Positions 27,971 to 37,906 of a stretch of 64,000 nt of DNA are shown here, one piece after another. The first letter of the stretch is position 1, and each line of letters starts with the position of its first letter. The notes under the pieces were generated by a model that did no database searches, was not told where the DNA came from, and worked only from the letters and a program-made list of their open reading frames with translations. This DNA is from Adiantum capillus-veneris (Eukaryota > Streptophyta > Polypodiopsida > Polypodiales > Pteridaceae), in contig CM043960.1 of NCBI GenBank assembly GCA_014529385.2, positions 39,861,281 to 39,925,280 of the forward strand. The letters run 5' to 3'. A program made the position numbers and the translations under genes.

Positions 27971-28200
27971 CACTACAAGAGGTTGTGTGCTCTTGTGACG
28001 CTGTTAGCGATGGAAATACATTGGGTTCTTATAACCCCCGGCGTCGCTAAAACCGTCGCTAACAGCATCGCTATAGGCGTCGCTATATAGCGTCGCTCAT
28101 AGCGACGCCTATAGCGACGCTCTCACAGAAGAGTATAGCGACGCATATAGCGACGCTACAGAGCCATAAATAGCGACGCTTATAGCGACGCCTGAGAGAA
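27971..28200. repeat. CACTA left terminal and subterminal repeats
   Basis: The 12-bp terminal repeat is followed by about ten copies of an 8-10 bp motif (GCGTCGCT or its complement AGCGACGC) separated by TATAG or CATAG. The motif orientation flips at about 28,090. CTATAGGCGTCGCTAT (from about 28,069) pairs with ATAGCGACGCCTATAG (ending about 28,114). In this family such motifs are the binding sites of the TnpA-type protein. Confidence 0.9.
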
Positions 28201-28556
28201 TATTTTTTTGGTGGCAGGGCATTGAATGCCCTGCCACCCATCAACCATATTGTACTTGATTCACTTTTTAAAAAAAGTGCAAAGGTAGATAATAGACCAA
28301 AAATAGTCACCCACAAGACGCATTGTTTGCAAAATTGACAATTGTACGCATCATAGGCAAACTGAATTGATTGGCAAATGTAATAATGACAATTGTACAA
28401 CATCATAGGCATAAAGAATTGATTGGCAAAAGGAATTGCGGTGACAAATGTAATAATATACATGGTTCAAAAAGACGTATAAAATCCGTCTCATGATACA
28501 TAAGCTATGAGAAACCCTAAACTAATGCTATCTAGCTACGGCTAAACTGACGTCGT

Positions 28557-29870
28557 CTAATCAGACGTCTCATCGCGTCCAAGCGGCGTATCTGTCGGAT
28601 TCTGCAAAAAAAGACAATAAGACAGTTTTCAGTAAATATAAACATATAACGACATTTATAAAACAATACAAAAAATAAAAAAGAGTAAACCCTAATACTA
28701 ACCATGCCGCCGCGAGAACTGAGAATGTCCATCAGGGCGTTTAAGCCCTTCCTGCCTGCGTACTCGCGCTCGTACGGTGTGGGATCACGTCCTGTCATCG
28801 ACCACTGTCAAAACATACAAAGATTTCATTATGTTAGAACTAAAAAACTCATAAACCCTAAACTATCGAACATGCATAAAGAGCAATGTGAAAAGACTTA
28901 CAAAATCGGCCTCAAATGATGCCCATCCACCGCTCCCCAAGTGGTGCGAGCTCCCTGCCTCTACTCGCGCTCTGGCTGCATCCTTTTGTTGCTTCCACTT
29001 GTCGGGATTCTCGCGCGTTGCTTTCTTTGCATTCTTCCAATCTTCTTTGGCCAGCCAATCTGGCCTATTCCACCCATTCTTGATTGCTTTTTGCACTTCG
29101 GAACGCGTGTGTTTGCAGTATTCGCGCATTCGAATCTTCATCAGGTCTTCATTGAAGCGCTGATCCCGTGCTGGAACGGGAAACTCATCATGAAGTATGC
29201 TGATGACTCTGTTTTTTAAATCACTTGGTACTTCACTCCATTTGTTTAGTATATAGTGTCTAAACAGCTGAGAGCAAAGACCACGCATGCGCGAGATCAC
29301 CTTCTTGCCGTCATCATCCATGATGATGCCGCCGCTGATGTCGACGGAGTAAGGCAAGCCCTCTGGCCGGTGACGCGTGAACCTGGGTGTCCCAGCAGGG
29401 GTCTCTAGCGGCGTGTCGATGGGGGTACGGACGTCAGGTGTCTCCACCGGCGTCTGGGCCCCGAAGCGAGGAGTGTCGAGTGGGGTGGCTCCTGGCGGAG
29501 TAGGTAGAGGTGTGTAGCTTCTAGGAACAGTCAGCCGTGCAAAACCTGGCGTAGACGGCGATGCTGTGGCTGGTGTGGGGGCGGGCAAAGAAGGGGAGGG
29601 TAAAGAGCCTCGTCGAACACGAGGCGGTGTGGAGGCATCGGTGGCGGAATCCCCACAACAACCGCCACCGCCACCACTAGAGCGCCGGTGTCTAGACGAG
29701 TGTGACGCTCGTCTCGTCGACGCCGAAGCTTCGGAGCGCGCCGAATGCTCCGAAAGAGAGGGAGATGCGGATGGTGTAGGAACGCGCGATGATGCGCCAG
29801 AGCGATGACGCTCCACGTACCACTGTCTCTGCTGCGGTGACAAAGAAGAAAGAAACTCCTCATCATCCAT
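28557..29870 (-). CDS. TnpA-like CACTA accessory protein, three exons
   Basis: A consistent model is exons 29870-28902, 28804-28703 and 28601-28557, joined at GT-AG introns that both fall in phase 0, giving 371 residues with no interruption. The ATG at 29870 follows an AG acceptor, so an untranslated leader exon may lie upstream. Residues 1-190 are rich in Ser, Pro and Thr with many TP dipeptides. The C-terminal half is charged, with WNRPDWLAKEDWKNAKKA and KWKQQKDAARARVEAGS, resembling the plant Transposase_24-type proteins of En/Spm elements. By analogy with TnpA it would bind the subterminal repeats. The intact frame contrasts with the broken tnp2 next to it. Confidence 0.75.
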
Positions 29871-30142
29871 ACCTGCATTAAACACACGAATATTTAAACT
29901 TAATATTGAATGAATAGAGTAGACAATGACGCAAAGACCATTAAATACAATGACGTAATGACGCATATAAATACAATGATGCAATGAATCGAGTGATAGA
30001 AGAGGCAAGTCGAAAACTCAGAATTTTCAATCAAAAGATGTGAGCGCGAGTAGAAAAGAGCGTTATACACCATGGAAGGTACTTAGAGAGCCAGAGCTTT
30101 TACAGCACGGAGCAAAATTGTTCAAATACAATATTTGTGGCT

Positions 30143-33100
30143 TTAAGAGATCTCTCTCTCATCCTCGCATAACTCAGCATAACTTCCTATATCTATATAG
30201 AGCTCTCCGTTTAAACACATATCCTCTGTTTCATTTTGTAGCTCCTCTGCATGCACCCCATATAGAGTAGTAGCATCTTGATGCTCGTCTGGCACCACCG
30301 CAGCGGCTTCTGATTGAGCATCTTCTCTAATCTCCTCCATTGATGTCGTTGTGATTGGCACATGGTAGCCTTCATACGTCCTTGCACTACGAGGGGCTAC
30401 CTCTATGACGTACCACCAGTTTGATGTAGACTTTGTAGGATGAAATACTACCTGCCAGAGCCACATAACTTACATGAGAGCTTTCAAGCACACAACTTGT
30501 AAAAGGGGGATGTTAACTATTTATATACTTACTTGTTCACAATGCTCGGGTAGTACGAAAGTGTCTCTTAGGTCAGTCCATTTCTTAGTAGAATCCACCT
30601 CAAGAAAACCAGACTCTCCTCTACGCACAGTAGCGTTGCGACCCTCCATGATTATCTTGAACCATTGCACGTCGAATAAGTCGACAAAAAATCCTCTGTA
30701 ATCGATCCTCAAAATCTCTTGCAGCGTGCCGAAGTAAGTGAGTTCCGCCACCACAGGATCTGCATCAGAGGAACGTCGTCGACTAGACTGTTCAAATTTT
30801 GCCATGATTCCACAATCTTGAGTAAAACGCTTTTTGTCGATTCGTTCCACCCTAAAATGTCGACCTTTACACCATGCTGCTGTGTATGACTTATACTACA
30901 ACGAACAAAGATTATGAGTGGCCGTTCAAACGTTTATAAATAAAGTCACTTGCTAGTCGTACATTGCAAACTTACCTTGGTCGCGCAACCCCGAGAGTAC
31001 TCCCACTCTTCTTCAGTCACTTCGTCACCGCATTGTTGTGCGCTTTTCAATTGGTTGTGCAACCATCTTAAGCTCATGAAGGTTGGTAGGCTCTCCAGAA
31101 CCGCTGGATAGTGCATCGGTGGTCGTCTTCCCTGTCTCCACTCGATTCGTGTCCTTTGTCGCTCTTGCTTTGCATCCTCATATTGTGAAATCCACTTTTG
31201 CATCACTGGATTGTGAAGCATGCAAAATCGGTTGATTTTAGCCTCTAGATCTTTCGTCATCTTCTTCTCAACACCGAGATTGCACATGACAATCCCAGAT
31301 ATGTGCTCATCATCTATGGTTCGCCATAGCGTGTCCCGGGATTTATCAAATCCGTCTAGCCACTCTCCAATGTACACTAGGGACTCTGATACCAACCAAC
31401 CTTCTGCCATGCTACCCTCTGGACGTGCCTTTTGACGCACATATCCCTTAAGCGTTTTCATGAAACGCTCTAAGAAGAACATCCATCTGGAATGAACTGT
31501 GCCAGCTATTTCCACCTCATCAACTATGTGAACAAGAAGATGCACCTGAATGGTTAGCATTGTAGTAGGAAAATGTTTCTCAAACATGCACACAAGCTCC
31601 GCAACATTTAGTTTGGCGAATGGTATGGAGTCTACGTCGATCTCCTTTTGTGAGATCCATTGCACCAGCTTTGCAAGTTTGTAGATTGTGTTACGGATGT
31701 CGAGAGACAAACATCCCTCAATGGAAACCGGTAAGATAAACTGTAAAGTATGTGTAGCAATGATATTAAAGTCCACATTTTATGCAATGATATTAAAGTC
31801 CACTATGAACGTACCTGACACATTTTATGCCAATCGTGTGACTTCAAACCGGTAAGCTTTCCTTCTTTAGTAAAACACGTTCGGAGCGAGTGCATTACGC
31901 CAGTGGGGGTCCGCAAAGATCGAATGGCCTCTTTTACTTTGCGTTCTTGGGCTCCTGTGAAAATCTATGGTGCTTTAGGGAGTTTTATCGATCCACCAGA
32001 CGCTGTTTGCGGCCAATATTGCTCCATACGATCCACATTTCTAAGGTCAACTCTGGCTCCCAAAGTATCTTTCTTGCCGGTCAAATGGTCCCATAGTAGA
32101 TTACCCACATTCTTGAATATGTGCATTGGATCGAGCAAGTGATTGATCACGAGTCGGGGCCAGTATGGTAACTCGTACCATAGAGATAGTCTCTTCATCC
32201 CTGGAGGCAATCCGTCATCGCACATCTCCTTCTGCTCTAACCATGCTTGTGCAGACATCCTTGGTGGCTCTCTTCCCAAAAAGCCATCGCGTAACACATG
32301 ATTCTCTGGAAGATACGCTTGATGACCTTCGTAGATTTGCTTCTTCAGTGAGGGTGCCCTACGTGCATTCAGTCTAGGTCCACATGTGACACATGCTCTG
32401 TATCCGCTTGTTTGAAGCCCTGCATGTATACACATGATAATAGATCAACTATGGGAAAAAACAAGATTTACAGTGTCTGAGTGAGGAGTGTCAATAGATC
32501 ACCTGAGCATTCTGTTAGCCCGGGATAGTCATGCATGGTCCACATTAGAATACCTCTGATCAAAGCATTCCGTCGTCCTGTGTGTCGGCTCATATCCACC
32601 ACCTCTATGCCAATCCACAATTGTTGTAGCTCTTCCAATAGTGGACGAAGATACACATCCATATTCCCCACTTTATATCGCCCTGGCACAATCAAGCTTA
32701 GCCATAGGTGCCCCTTCTTCGTAGTCAACCACGGGGGAATGTTGTAGTTGACGATGACAACGGGCCATACACTGTAAGATGTTGATCTTTGACCAAATGG
32801 ATTTACGCCATCCATAGCCAGGCCTAAGCGCAAATTTCGAGCTTCCCTGGCAAAATCCGACCATGTTCCATCTATATGTTTCCAGGCTGCGCAATCTGCA
32901 GGAATTCGTAGCACACCATCCGAAGATTTATTCTCCTCATGCCATGATGCTAGGGCGGCCATGGACTTACATTCGAAGAAATGCTTGATGCGAGGAAGCA
33001 AAGGAAAATGTCGCAAAACCTTTTGTGGAATTTTTGTCCCGTGGAGATCTACTTGATATCTTTCGGAATCACATTTCGGACACTTCTCCATGTCTGTGTA

Positions 33101-33871
33101 TTCCCCTCTGAAAAGAATGCAGTCATTAGGACAAGCGTGGATAGAATTGTAATCCATCCCCAAGTTTCACAAAATCTTTCTTGCTTCATCTCGGGAATCT
33201 GGCATCACATTGTCAGCTGGTAGTATGTGCTCTTTCAGCAATCTACACAACATAAAAATATGATACAGTCGTGTAAAAATCTATCAGATCATTATACATT
33301 TAGAGTTCTATTAAAGTAAACTAATTGTAATAGATCACCTGAAAAGCGCTGTGACGCTAGTGTCACTCCATCCAAACTTTGCCTGCATGTTGAGAAGAAC
33401 CAGGAGTGCTTTCAATCTAGACATACGTGCTCCATTATACAATGACGTATCGGCTTCACTTTTCATATCATCATAGATAAGCCTTTCTGAATCCATGATC
33501 GTCTCGATCATTTCATCAATCTCGGGCTCAGACATTGCCTCGTTGGGAATGTGCTCTGCATGATCATCCCCCGAGCTGTCAGAGGCTACATCTTGTGGCC
33601 TCACATATGCTGCTTGACCAAAGCGCCTGCGAACACGTCTATTGGGTTGCAAGATTGCTGCTTGTTGGCCAGCGTCAGAGTCCGACGAGTTATAATTGGC
33701 AACAACTCGATCTATAATAGATGGATCGAACTCGCCAAATTCGCGAACGTGCTGCAAAGAAACACGTCTTGTCCGTCGCACAGCATGCTTGCATTGATTA
33801 CAAGGACATAAGACCCTCGTTGAGAGATAGGTGTTTCGATTGGACGGTCCCACATCCTCGTCGCTACTCAT
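30143..33871 (-). pseudogene. tnp2-family CACTA transposase, six exons, two nonsense codons
   Basis: The model is exons 33871-33339, 33242-32503, 32419-31815, 31740-30976, 30895-30533 and 30451-30143. All introns are GT-AG and the phases agree, giving 1,105 codons. Exon 1 has the N-terminal Cys cluster (CPCNQCKH). Exons 2 and 3 hold the tnp2 domain, with HACPNDCILFRGEY, LAMDGVNPFG, HDYPGLTECSG, GYRACVTCGP and LLDPMHIFKNVGN. Exon 4 has the DUF4218-type domain (MVHLL-like block, ARPEGSMAEGWLVSE). Exon 5 matches DUF4216 (ELTYFGTLQEILRIDY). Two in-frame stops break it: TGA at 33,169-33,167 (codon 203) and TAG at 31,967-31,965 (codon 576). Each could come from one transition, so loss is recent and the element is probably no longer autonomous. 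Confidence 0.88.
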
Positions 33872-33933
33872 AATGAGGATAAAAAACTTATAACCTGGAC
33901 AACAAATTTAATATTCTATTGGCATTCTTCGTC

Positions 33934-33936
<3 letters not shown>

Positions 33937-33971
<35 letters not shown>
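33937..33971. repeat. (TC)n microsatellite
   Basis: A run of TC dinucleotides of about 35 bp just upstream of the tnp2 start codon, in the 5' region of the CACTA element. Confidence 0.93.
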
Positions 33972-33973
<2 letters not shown>

Positions 33974-34239
33974 ATCTCACATTCTCTAGTCATGTCCAAT
34001 CCCCGCACACCTCGGTCTAGAGGTGCACGGAGATCAGAACCACCGGGTTATAATCTCGTCTTTATTGGTCAATACCTATATTTGTGGGTACAAGAAATCT
34101 ACACACCCACGTCTACATGATACTGCATGTAGTGGACAAAATCCCTTTGCCTCTTCTCTAGCTGTAGCACTTCACTTCATCTTAACATCTTTTCACAGTA
34201 GATCTTTTCACTGTTCGTCTAACTCTAAACCCTAAACCG

Positions 34240-34910
34240 TAAGTAATTCTTGCGTGGACTCGATCTAACGTAAATAAGCGTAAATCTAAATAAACGTAAA
34301 TCTAACTAAAAATAAAGCTAAATCTAATTTAACGTAAGTCTAATGACTAGAGGTTGTCTAGATGGTCATTGTGTCGGGGATGTAGTGACTCTTGCCGCCT
34401 TGAAGATCCACCTTCTTCCCTATCTTCTGAAGACATTTCACCAGTACTTTTGGATCGACGGAGCCCACCATGAGTGAAGACAGCAATACCCTATATTCCA
34501 TTGAGGGCTTTCTTCGCCCGCTTCATGCAGGCATCGCAGTCTATGGAGACCTAAATCTAATCTAATATAACGTAAATCTAAATCTAGCTTAAATAAACGT
34601 AAATCTAGTTAAAAATAAACCTAAATCTAATTTAATGTAAGTCTACATATAACCTAATCTTTAACGTCTTTTAAGATAGTTTCCTACGACGTTATAACTC
34701 TCTTCTTCTTGTGTGTGTACGCGTGTGTGGATGTGTGTGCCAATAAAAAGAGATAAACGGTATAACCTTTCTATCACCCATGCCAAGTATGATAGATTGA
34801 TTATGCCATTTCCCTCTTGAATAATAGGTCTTCAGTTCAACTCCTCGTCGGTTAGATCTTTATGTCTTTTAATTTTAATTAGTTTCCTACGACGTTAAAT
34901 TAGTTTCTCT
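34240..34910. other. CACTA 5' noncoding region
   Basis: Degenerate short repeats of the form CGTAAATCTAA(A/C)TAAA recur at 34,265-34,345 and 34,555-34,645. No gene is visible. This lies between the tnp2 start and the right-hand terminus. Confidence 0.55.
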
Positions 34911-34923
34911 CTCTTTCTCTTTC

Positions 34924-35138
34924 AATGTGTGTGCGTTTTTTTGGATCGTATGCATGTTTTCTCTCTCTTTTCCTCTCTCAATGTGTGCGTTTTTTGTTTA
35001 TGCATGTTCTCTCTCTCTTTTCCTCTCTCAATGCGTGCGTTTTTTGTTTATGCATGCTCTCTCTCTCTTTTTCTCTCTCAATGTGTGTGTGCATTCTTTG
35101 TTTATGTATGTGTGTGTGCGTTTTTGTTTTTGTTTGTA

Positions 35139-35171
<33 letters not shown>

Positions 35172-35372
35172 AACACTGTGTGTGTGTGTGTGTATGTGTG
35201 TGTGTGAGAGAGAAAGAGAGGGAGAGAGAAAGAGGGGAAGGGAACATGAGAATGAGGAGAGGGAAGGAGCATACCTGGCTCTCCTTCCTCTCCTCGTGTG
35301 TGTGTGTGTGTGTGTGTGTGGAGAAGAAAAAGAGAGAGAGAGAGAGAGAGAGTGAGGGAGAGCGTTACCTGC
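34924..35372. repeat. 50-bp minisatellite passing into TC/TG/AG microsatellites
   Basis: Units begin ATGTGTGCGTTTTTTGTTTATGC or variants at 34,924, 34,980, 35,030 and 35,080, with a period of about 50 bp. They pass into TC, TG and AG dinucleotide tracts up to 35,372. Long open frames over this region on both strands are repeat artefacts. Confidence 0.9.
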
Positions 35373-35449
35373 TCTTTGCTTGAGGGCGCCGAAAAACTCA
35401 GATCTGAGATCTGAGTTTTTGAGCGCGCTCGGTTATTTTTTTTACCCCA

Positions 35450-35644
35450 GCCGGCGTCGCTATGAGCGTCGCTATAAGCGTCGCTATGAGCGTCGCTATA
35501 AGCGTCGCTATGAGCGTCGCTATGAGCGTCGCAAATTTATTTGTAAATTTGCGATGCTCATAGCGACGCTTATAGCGACGCCGGGAATTTTTTTTTTGAG
35601 CGTCGCTGTGTGAGCGTCGCTAATATGAAGAGCCTCTTGTAGTG
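35450..35644. repeat. CACTA right terminal and subterminal repeats
   Basis: Seven or more direct copies of GCGTCGCTAT(G/A)A run to about 35,530. The orientation then flips across a long palindrome (arms 35,520-35,539 and 35,544-35,563, one mismatch), and inverted copies continue. Two more copies lie just inside the terminus CCTCTTGTAGTG (35,633-35,644). Confidence 0.92.
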
Positions 35645-35692
35645 TCTTAATGTGAAATCAAATTTGTGCCTTACTTTCATCTGGCCTTGATT

Positions 35693-35719
35693 TGAACATC
35701 TACTACCTATGGCCCTAAT
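35693..35719 (+). repeat. Left copy of 27-bp inverted repeat
   Basis: Reads TGAACATCTACTACCTATGG and seven further bases. It is identical to the reverse complement of 41,078-41,104 and lies 49 bp from the right end of the CACTA element. Confidence 0.9.
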
Positions 35720-36308
35720 GGTGAGCAAACATTGGGTCCTTGTTGACTTTGATTGCTTTGCAAGACTTTTCAACCATGTGCAAGTTGTCTATCATGTAAT
35801 CATCATTGGTATAAGAAGATCTATGACTTTGATAGAAGTGGTACGTATAGATTTGACTTGGAGGAGTAGAGTAGAGCACATGTCTTCTCAAATTTGCATA
35901 GCACTACTACCTTTGGGATATTGGGGCACCCTACTACCAATGTAGAAGGCTTTAGGAAACAATTATACCACAGGGGCGTGTGAGCACCTCAGTAGAGGAC
36001 CACAACATTGTAGTTGTACCACAAGCAGGTCAACATTGTGCCTACATAAGGAAATTCTGGCATATCTAAGTTAAGAAAAAATTCCCCAACATTTGCAATA
36101 CTAAGCCATTTGCAATACTAAGCCATTTTTTTCTTAAGTACACAATTTAAACTTTAGAGAAAAGCTAAATACATAATAAAAGTAGCCTCAATCCATTACA
36201 TAGTAATAAAATAGCATTGTATTATTGATGGTTTCTAGCCGTTATGCTAGTAACGTTTACTTAGATTACCAAGAAATCTTCTTTCATGATCGTCGAGACT
36301 CTATTCCA

Positions 36309-36335
36309 CCCCCCCCCCCCCCCCCCCCCCCCCCC
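36309..36335. repeat. 27-base poly-C run
   Basis: An uninterrupted run of 27 cytosines followed by a short TC-rich tract. Long homopolymeric C is rare, and its length may be uncertain in the assembly. Confidence 0.9.
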
Positions 36336-36641
36336 TCCTCTCCCTCTCTATCTCTATATCTCTCTTTCTTTCTCTCTAAATGAGTGCAATGGTAATTTGT
36401 TATGAGCTCACACATGTGTTTCTCTTATATGTAGAAAGAAAATAAGGTGGAAGAGGATGGTGAGAATTAAGAGGTAATCAAAGCTGGTTTTGAAGGAAAA
36501 GTAAGAAGGAGGTTTGGAAGATTTTCTAAGAAGACTTCATTTATTTGTCCACCTACCATTTCTTGTCAATTACATTCAAAGCCTTGCAACCTTGTTTCAA
36601 AAGAAGTTGCCTTTCTTTTCTTTTTGTTCCTTAAAGTTGAT

Positions 36642-37830
36642 ATGCAAGGCAAGGGTGATGAAGTGAAAGACAGAGACAAAGAGGGAACAAATACAAATGT
36701 TTCCACAGTCTTGTAGCTTGAGAAAAGTGAATTTCTAGAGGAGGAGGAAATTGATTCTGGAGCTGAGGAGCAGGAGAGTTCAAATTTTGATGTGGCTCAA
36801 TTTAGAGCTAGTACTGTCATTGATGAGCCCATAGAGGAGGTAGACGTGTTTGAAGCCTCCCTTACTGTTCCAAACCTTCCCTACTTCTATCAATGGAAAA
36901 GAGTATATCCCTCTCCATCATATTCAATGTCTGGTTAATATGAGGGAGGACTACTCTATGCGACCATTTTTGAAGCTTTTGAGGTGACCAAAGATTTCAT
37001 TGACACAGAATAAGAGTCAAAAGAGGAGTTTTTGGCACTTGATCTTTAGACATCCAATAAATTATTTCTTCCTGCTCCTGATGCACTTGCTCTATGCATG
37101 AAAATAGTGGAAGAGGAGAAACCTACTCTCAAAGATGAGGATTTTGAGAAGAGACTTGTTGAGCTTGGCATCCAATCTTTTGGCAGAGACTTTAAGCTAA
37201 AGGAAGTTGATAAGGATGTTGACATAAGAGAGATGACTGGATCATGCAATCTCCTTCAAGAAAAAGTCATTGCAGAGGATGAGTTGCAAAAGGTAGATTT
37301 AGTTTCACCTTGATCTCCCTTCCTAAAATCTTCCTATTTTTCAAGTTTGTTATAATTACTCATTATTTCTTGTTTTGCAGATTGAACTCCTTGCCAAAGA
37401 CAATTTTCTTGGGAGAGCTAAAGGCTCGAGAGGGAAAGCAATAGAGGGCACTTCAAGAAGGAATGCCTCCTCTCTCATGCACTACATGCCTACATTGAAT
37501 AGTGCCACCTTCTATGCTTTTCACATGCAGTATTCTGAAGATCCTGAGTTGCCAATATTTTCCCTGAAGATATTGTCACGATTTATGGGGTACACTCCCC
37601 TTCAAATCAATGTAAACAAGATCATGCTACTTGAGAGAGATGCAGGACTTAGAATATTTGGGTATGCTGCAAGATTCAATGCCTCAAGAGTAGGATACTT
37701 TCTTTGCTACTCTAGCTATGTAGCAGCAGCTAAGGAGACAAATATCAACCTTCTTGGGGGCTATAAAAGAAGAAAGTTTTTGAGATATAGGGGTGACATG
37801 CCTAGTGATACCAAAAAACTCAAAAACTGA
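36642..37830 (+). pseudogene. Unrecognised two-exon gene, decayed
   Basis: Exon 2 (37,381-37,830) and the end of exon 1 (to 37,292) are joined in phase by an 88-bp intron with GT at 37,293 and TTTTGCAG at 37,373-37,380. Upstream, the same frame from ATG 36,642 is broken by stops (36,714-36,716 and three more before 37,050) and at least one apparent frameshift. Exon 1 is acidic (EFLEEEEIDSGAEEQESS). Exon 2 holds a longer folded-looking segment with KILSRFMGYTPLQINVNKIM and RDAGLRIFGYAARFNASRVGY, then a basic tail. I cannot name the family. It converges on the transposase-like gene and shares the same inverted-repeat flanks, so it may be that element's second protein. Confidence 0.4.
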
Positions 37831-37906
37831 TGTAAAACTGACAATATTTTGCGTAAAAACATCTTTTTTGAATTTGGATCTCTTTAGAAAGACTCGGTAC
37901 AAAGTT

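Larger units (their letters stand above)
27971..35644 (-). mobile_element. CACTA (En/Spm-type) DNA transposon, full length, TSD TCT
   Basis: The left end is CACTACAAGAGG and the right end is its reverse complement, CCTCTTGTAGTG. The 3-bp duplication TCT flanks both sides (27,968-27,970 and 35,645-35,647). Arrays of the motif AGCGACGC/GCGTCGCT occupy both subterminal regions. Two minus-strand genes lie inside: a tnp2-type transposase and a TnpA-like protein. The element is 7,674 bp with its 5' end on the right. Terminal CACTA, a 3-bp duplication and the tnp2/TnpA gene pair are the defining traits of the family. Confidence 0.95.

Noticed and set aside
28017-28200. Regularly spaced short repeats that could look like a CRISPR array
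   Set aside because: Units are 8-10 bp with 2-5 bp spacing, lie in a CACTA terminus and occur in both orientations.
34925-35383. Plus-strand frames of 140-150 codons rich in Cys, Val, Ser and Leu
   Set aside because: They follow the 50-bp minisatellite and its TC/TG tracts and appear in three phases.
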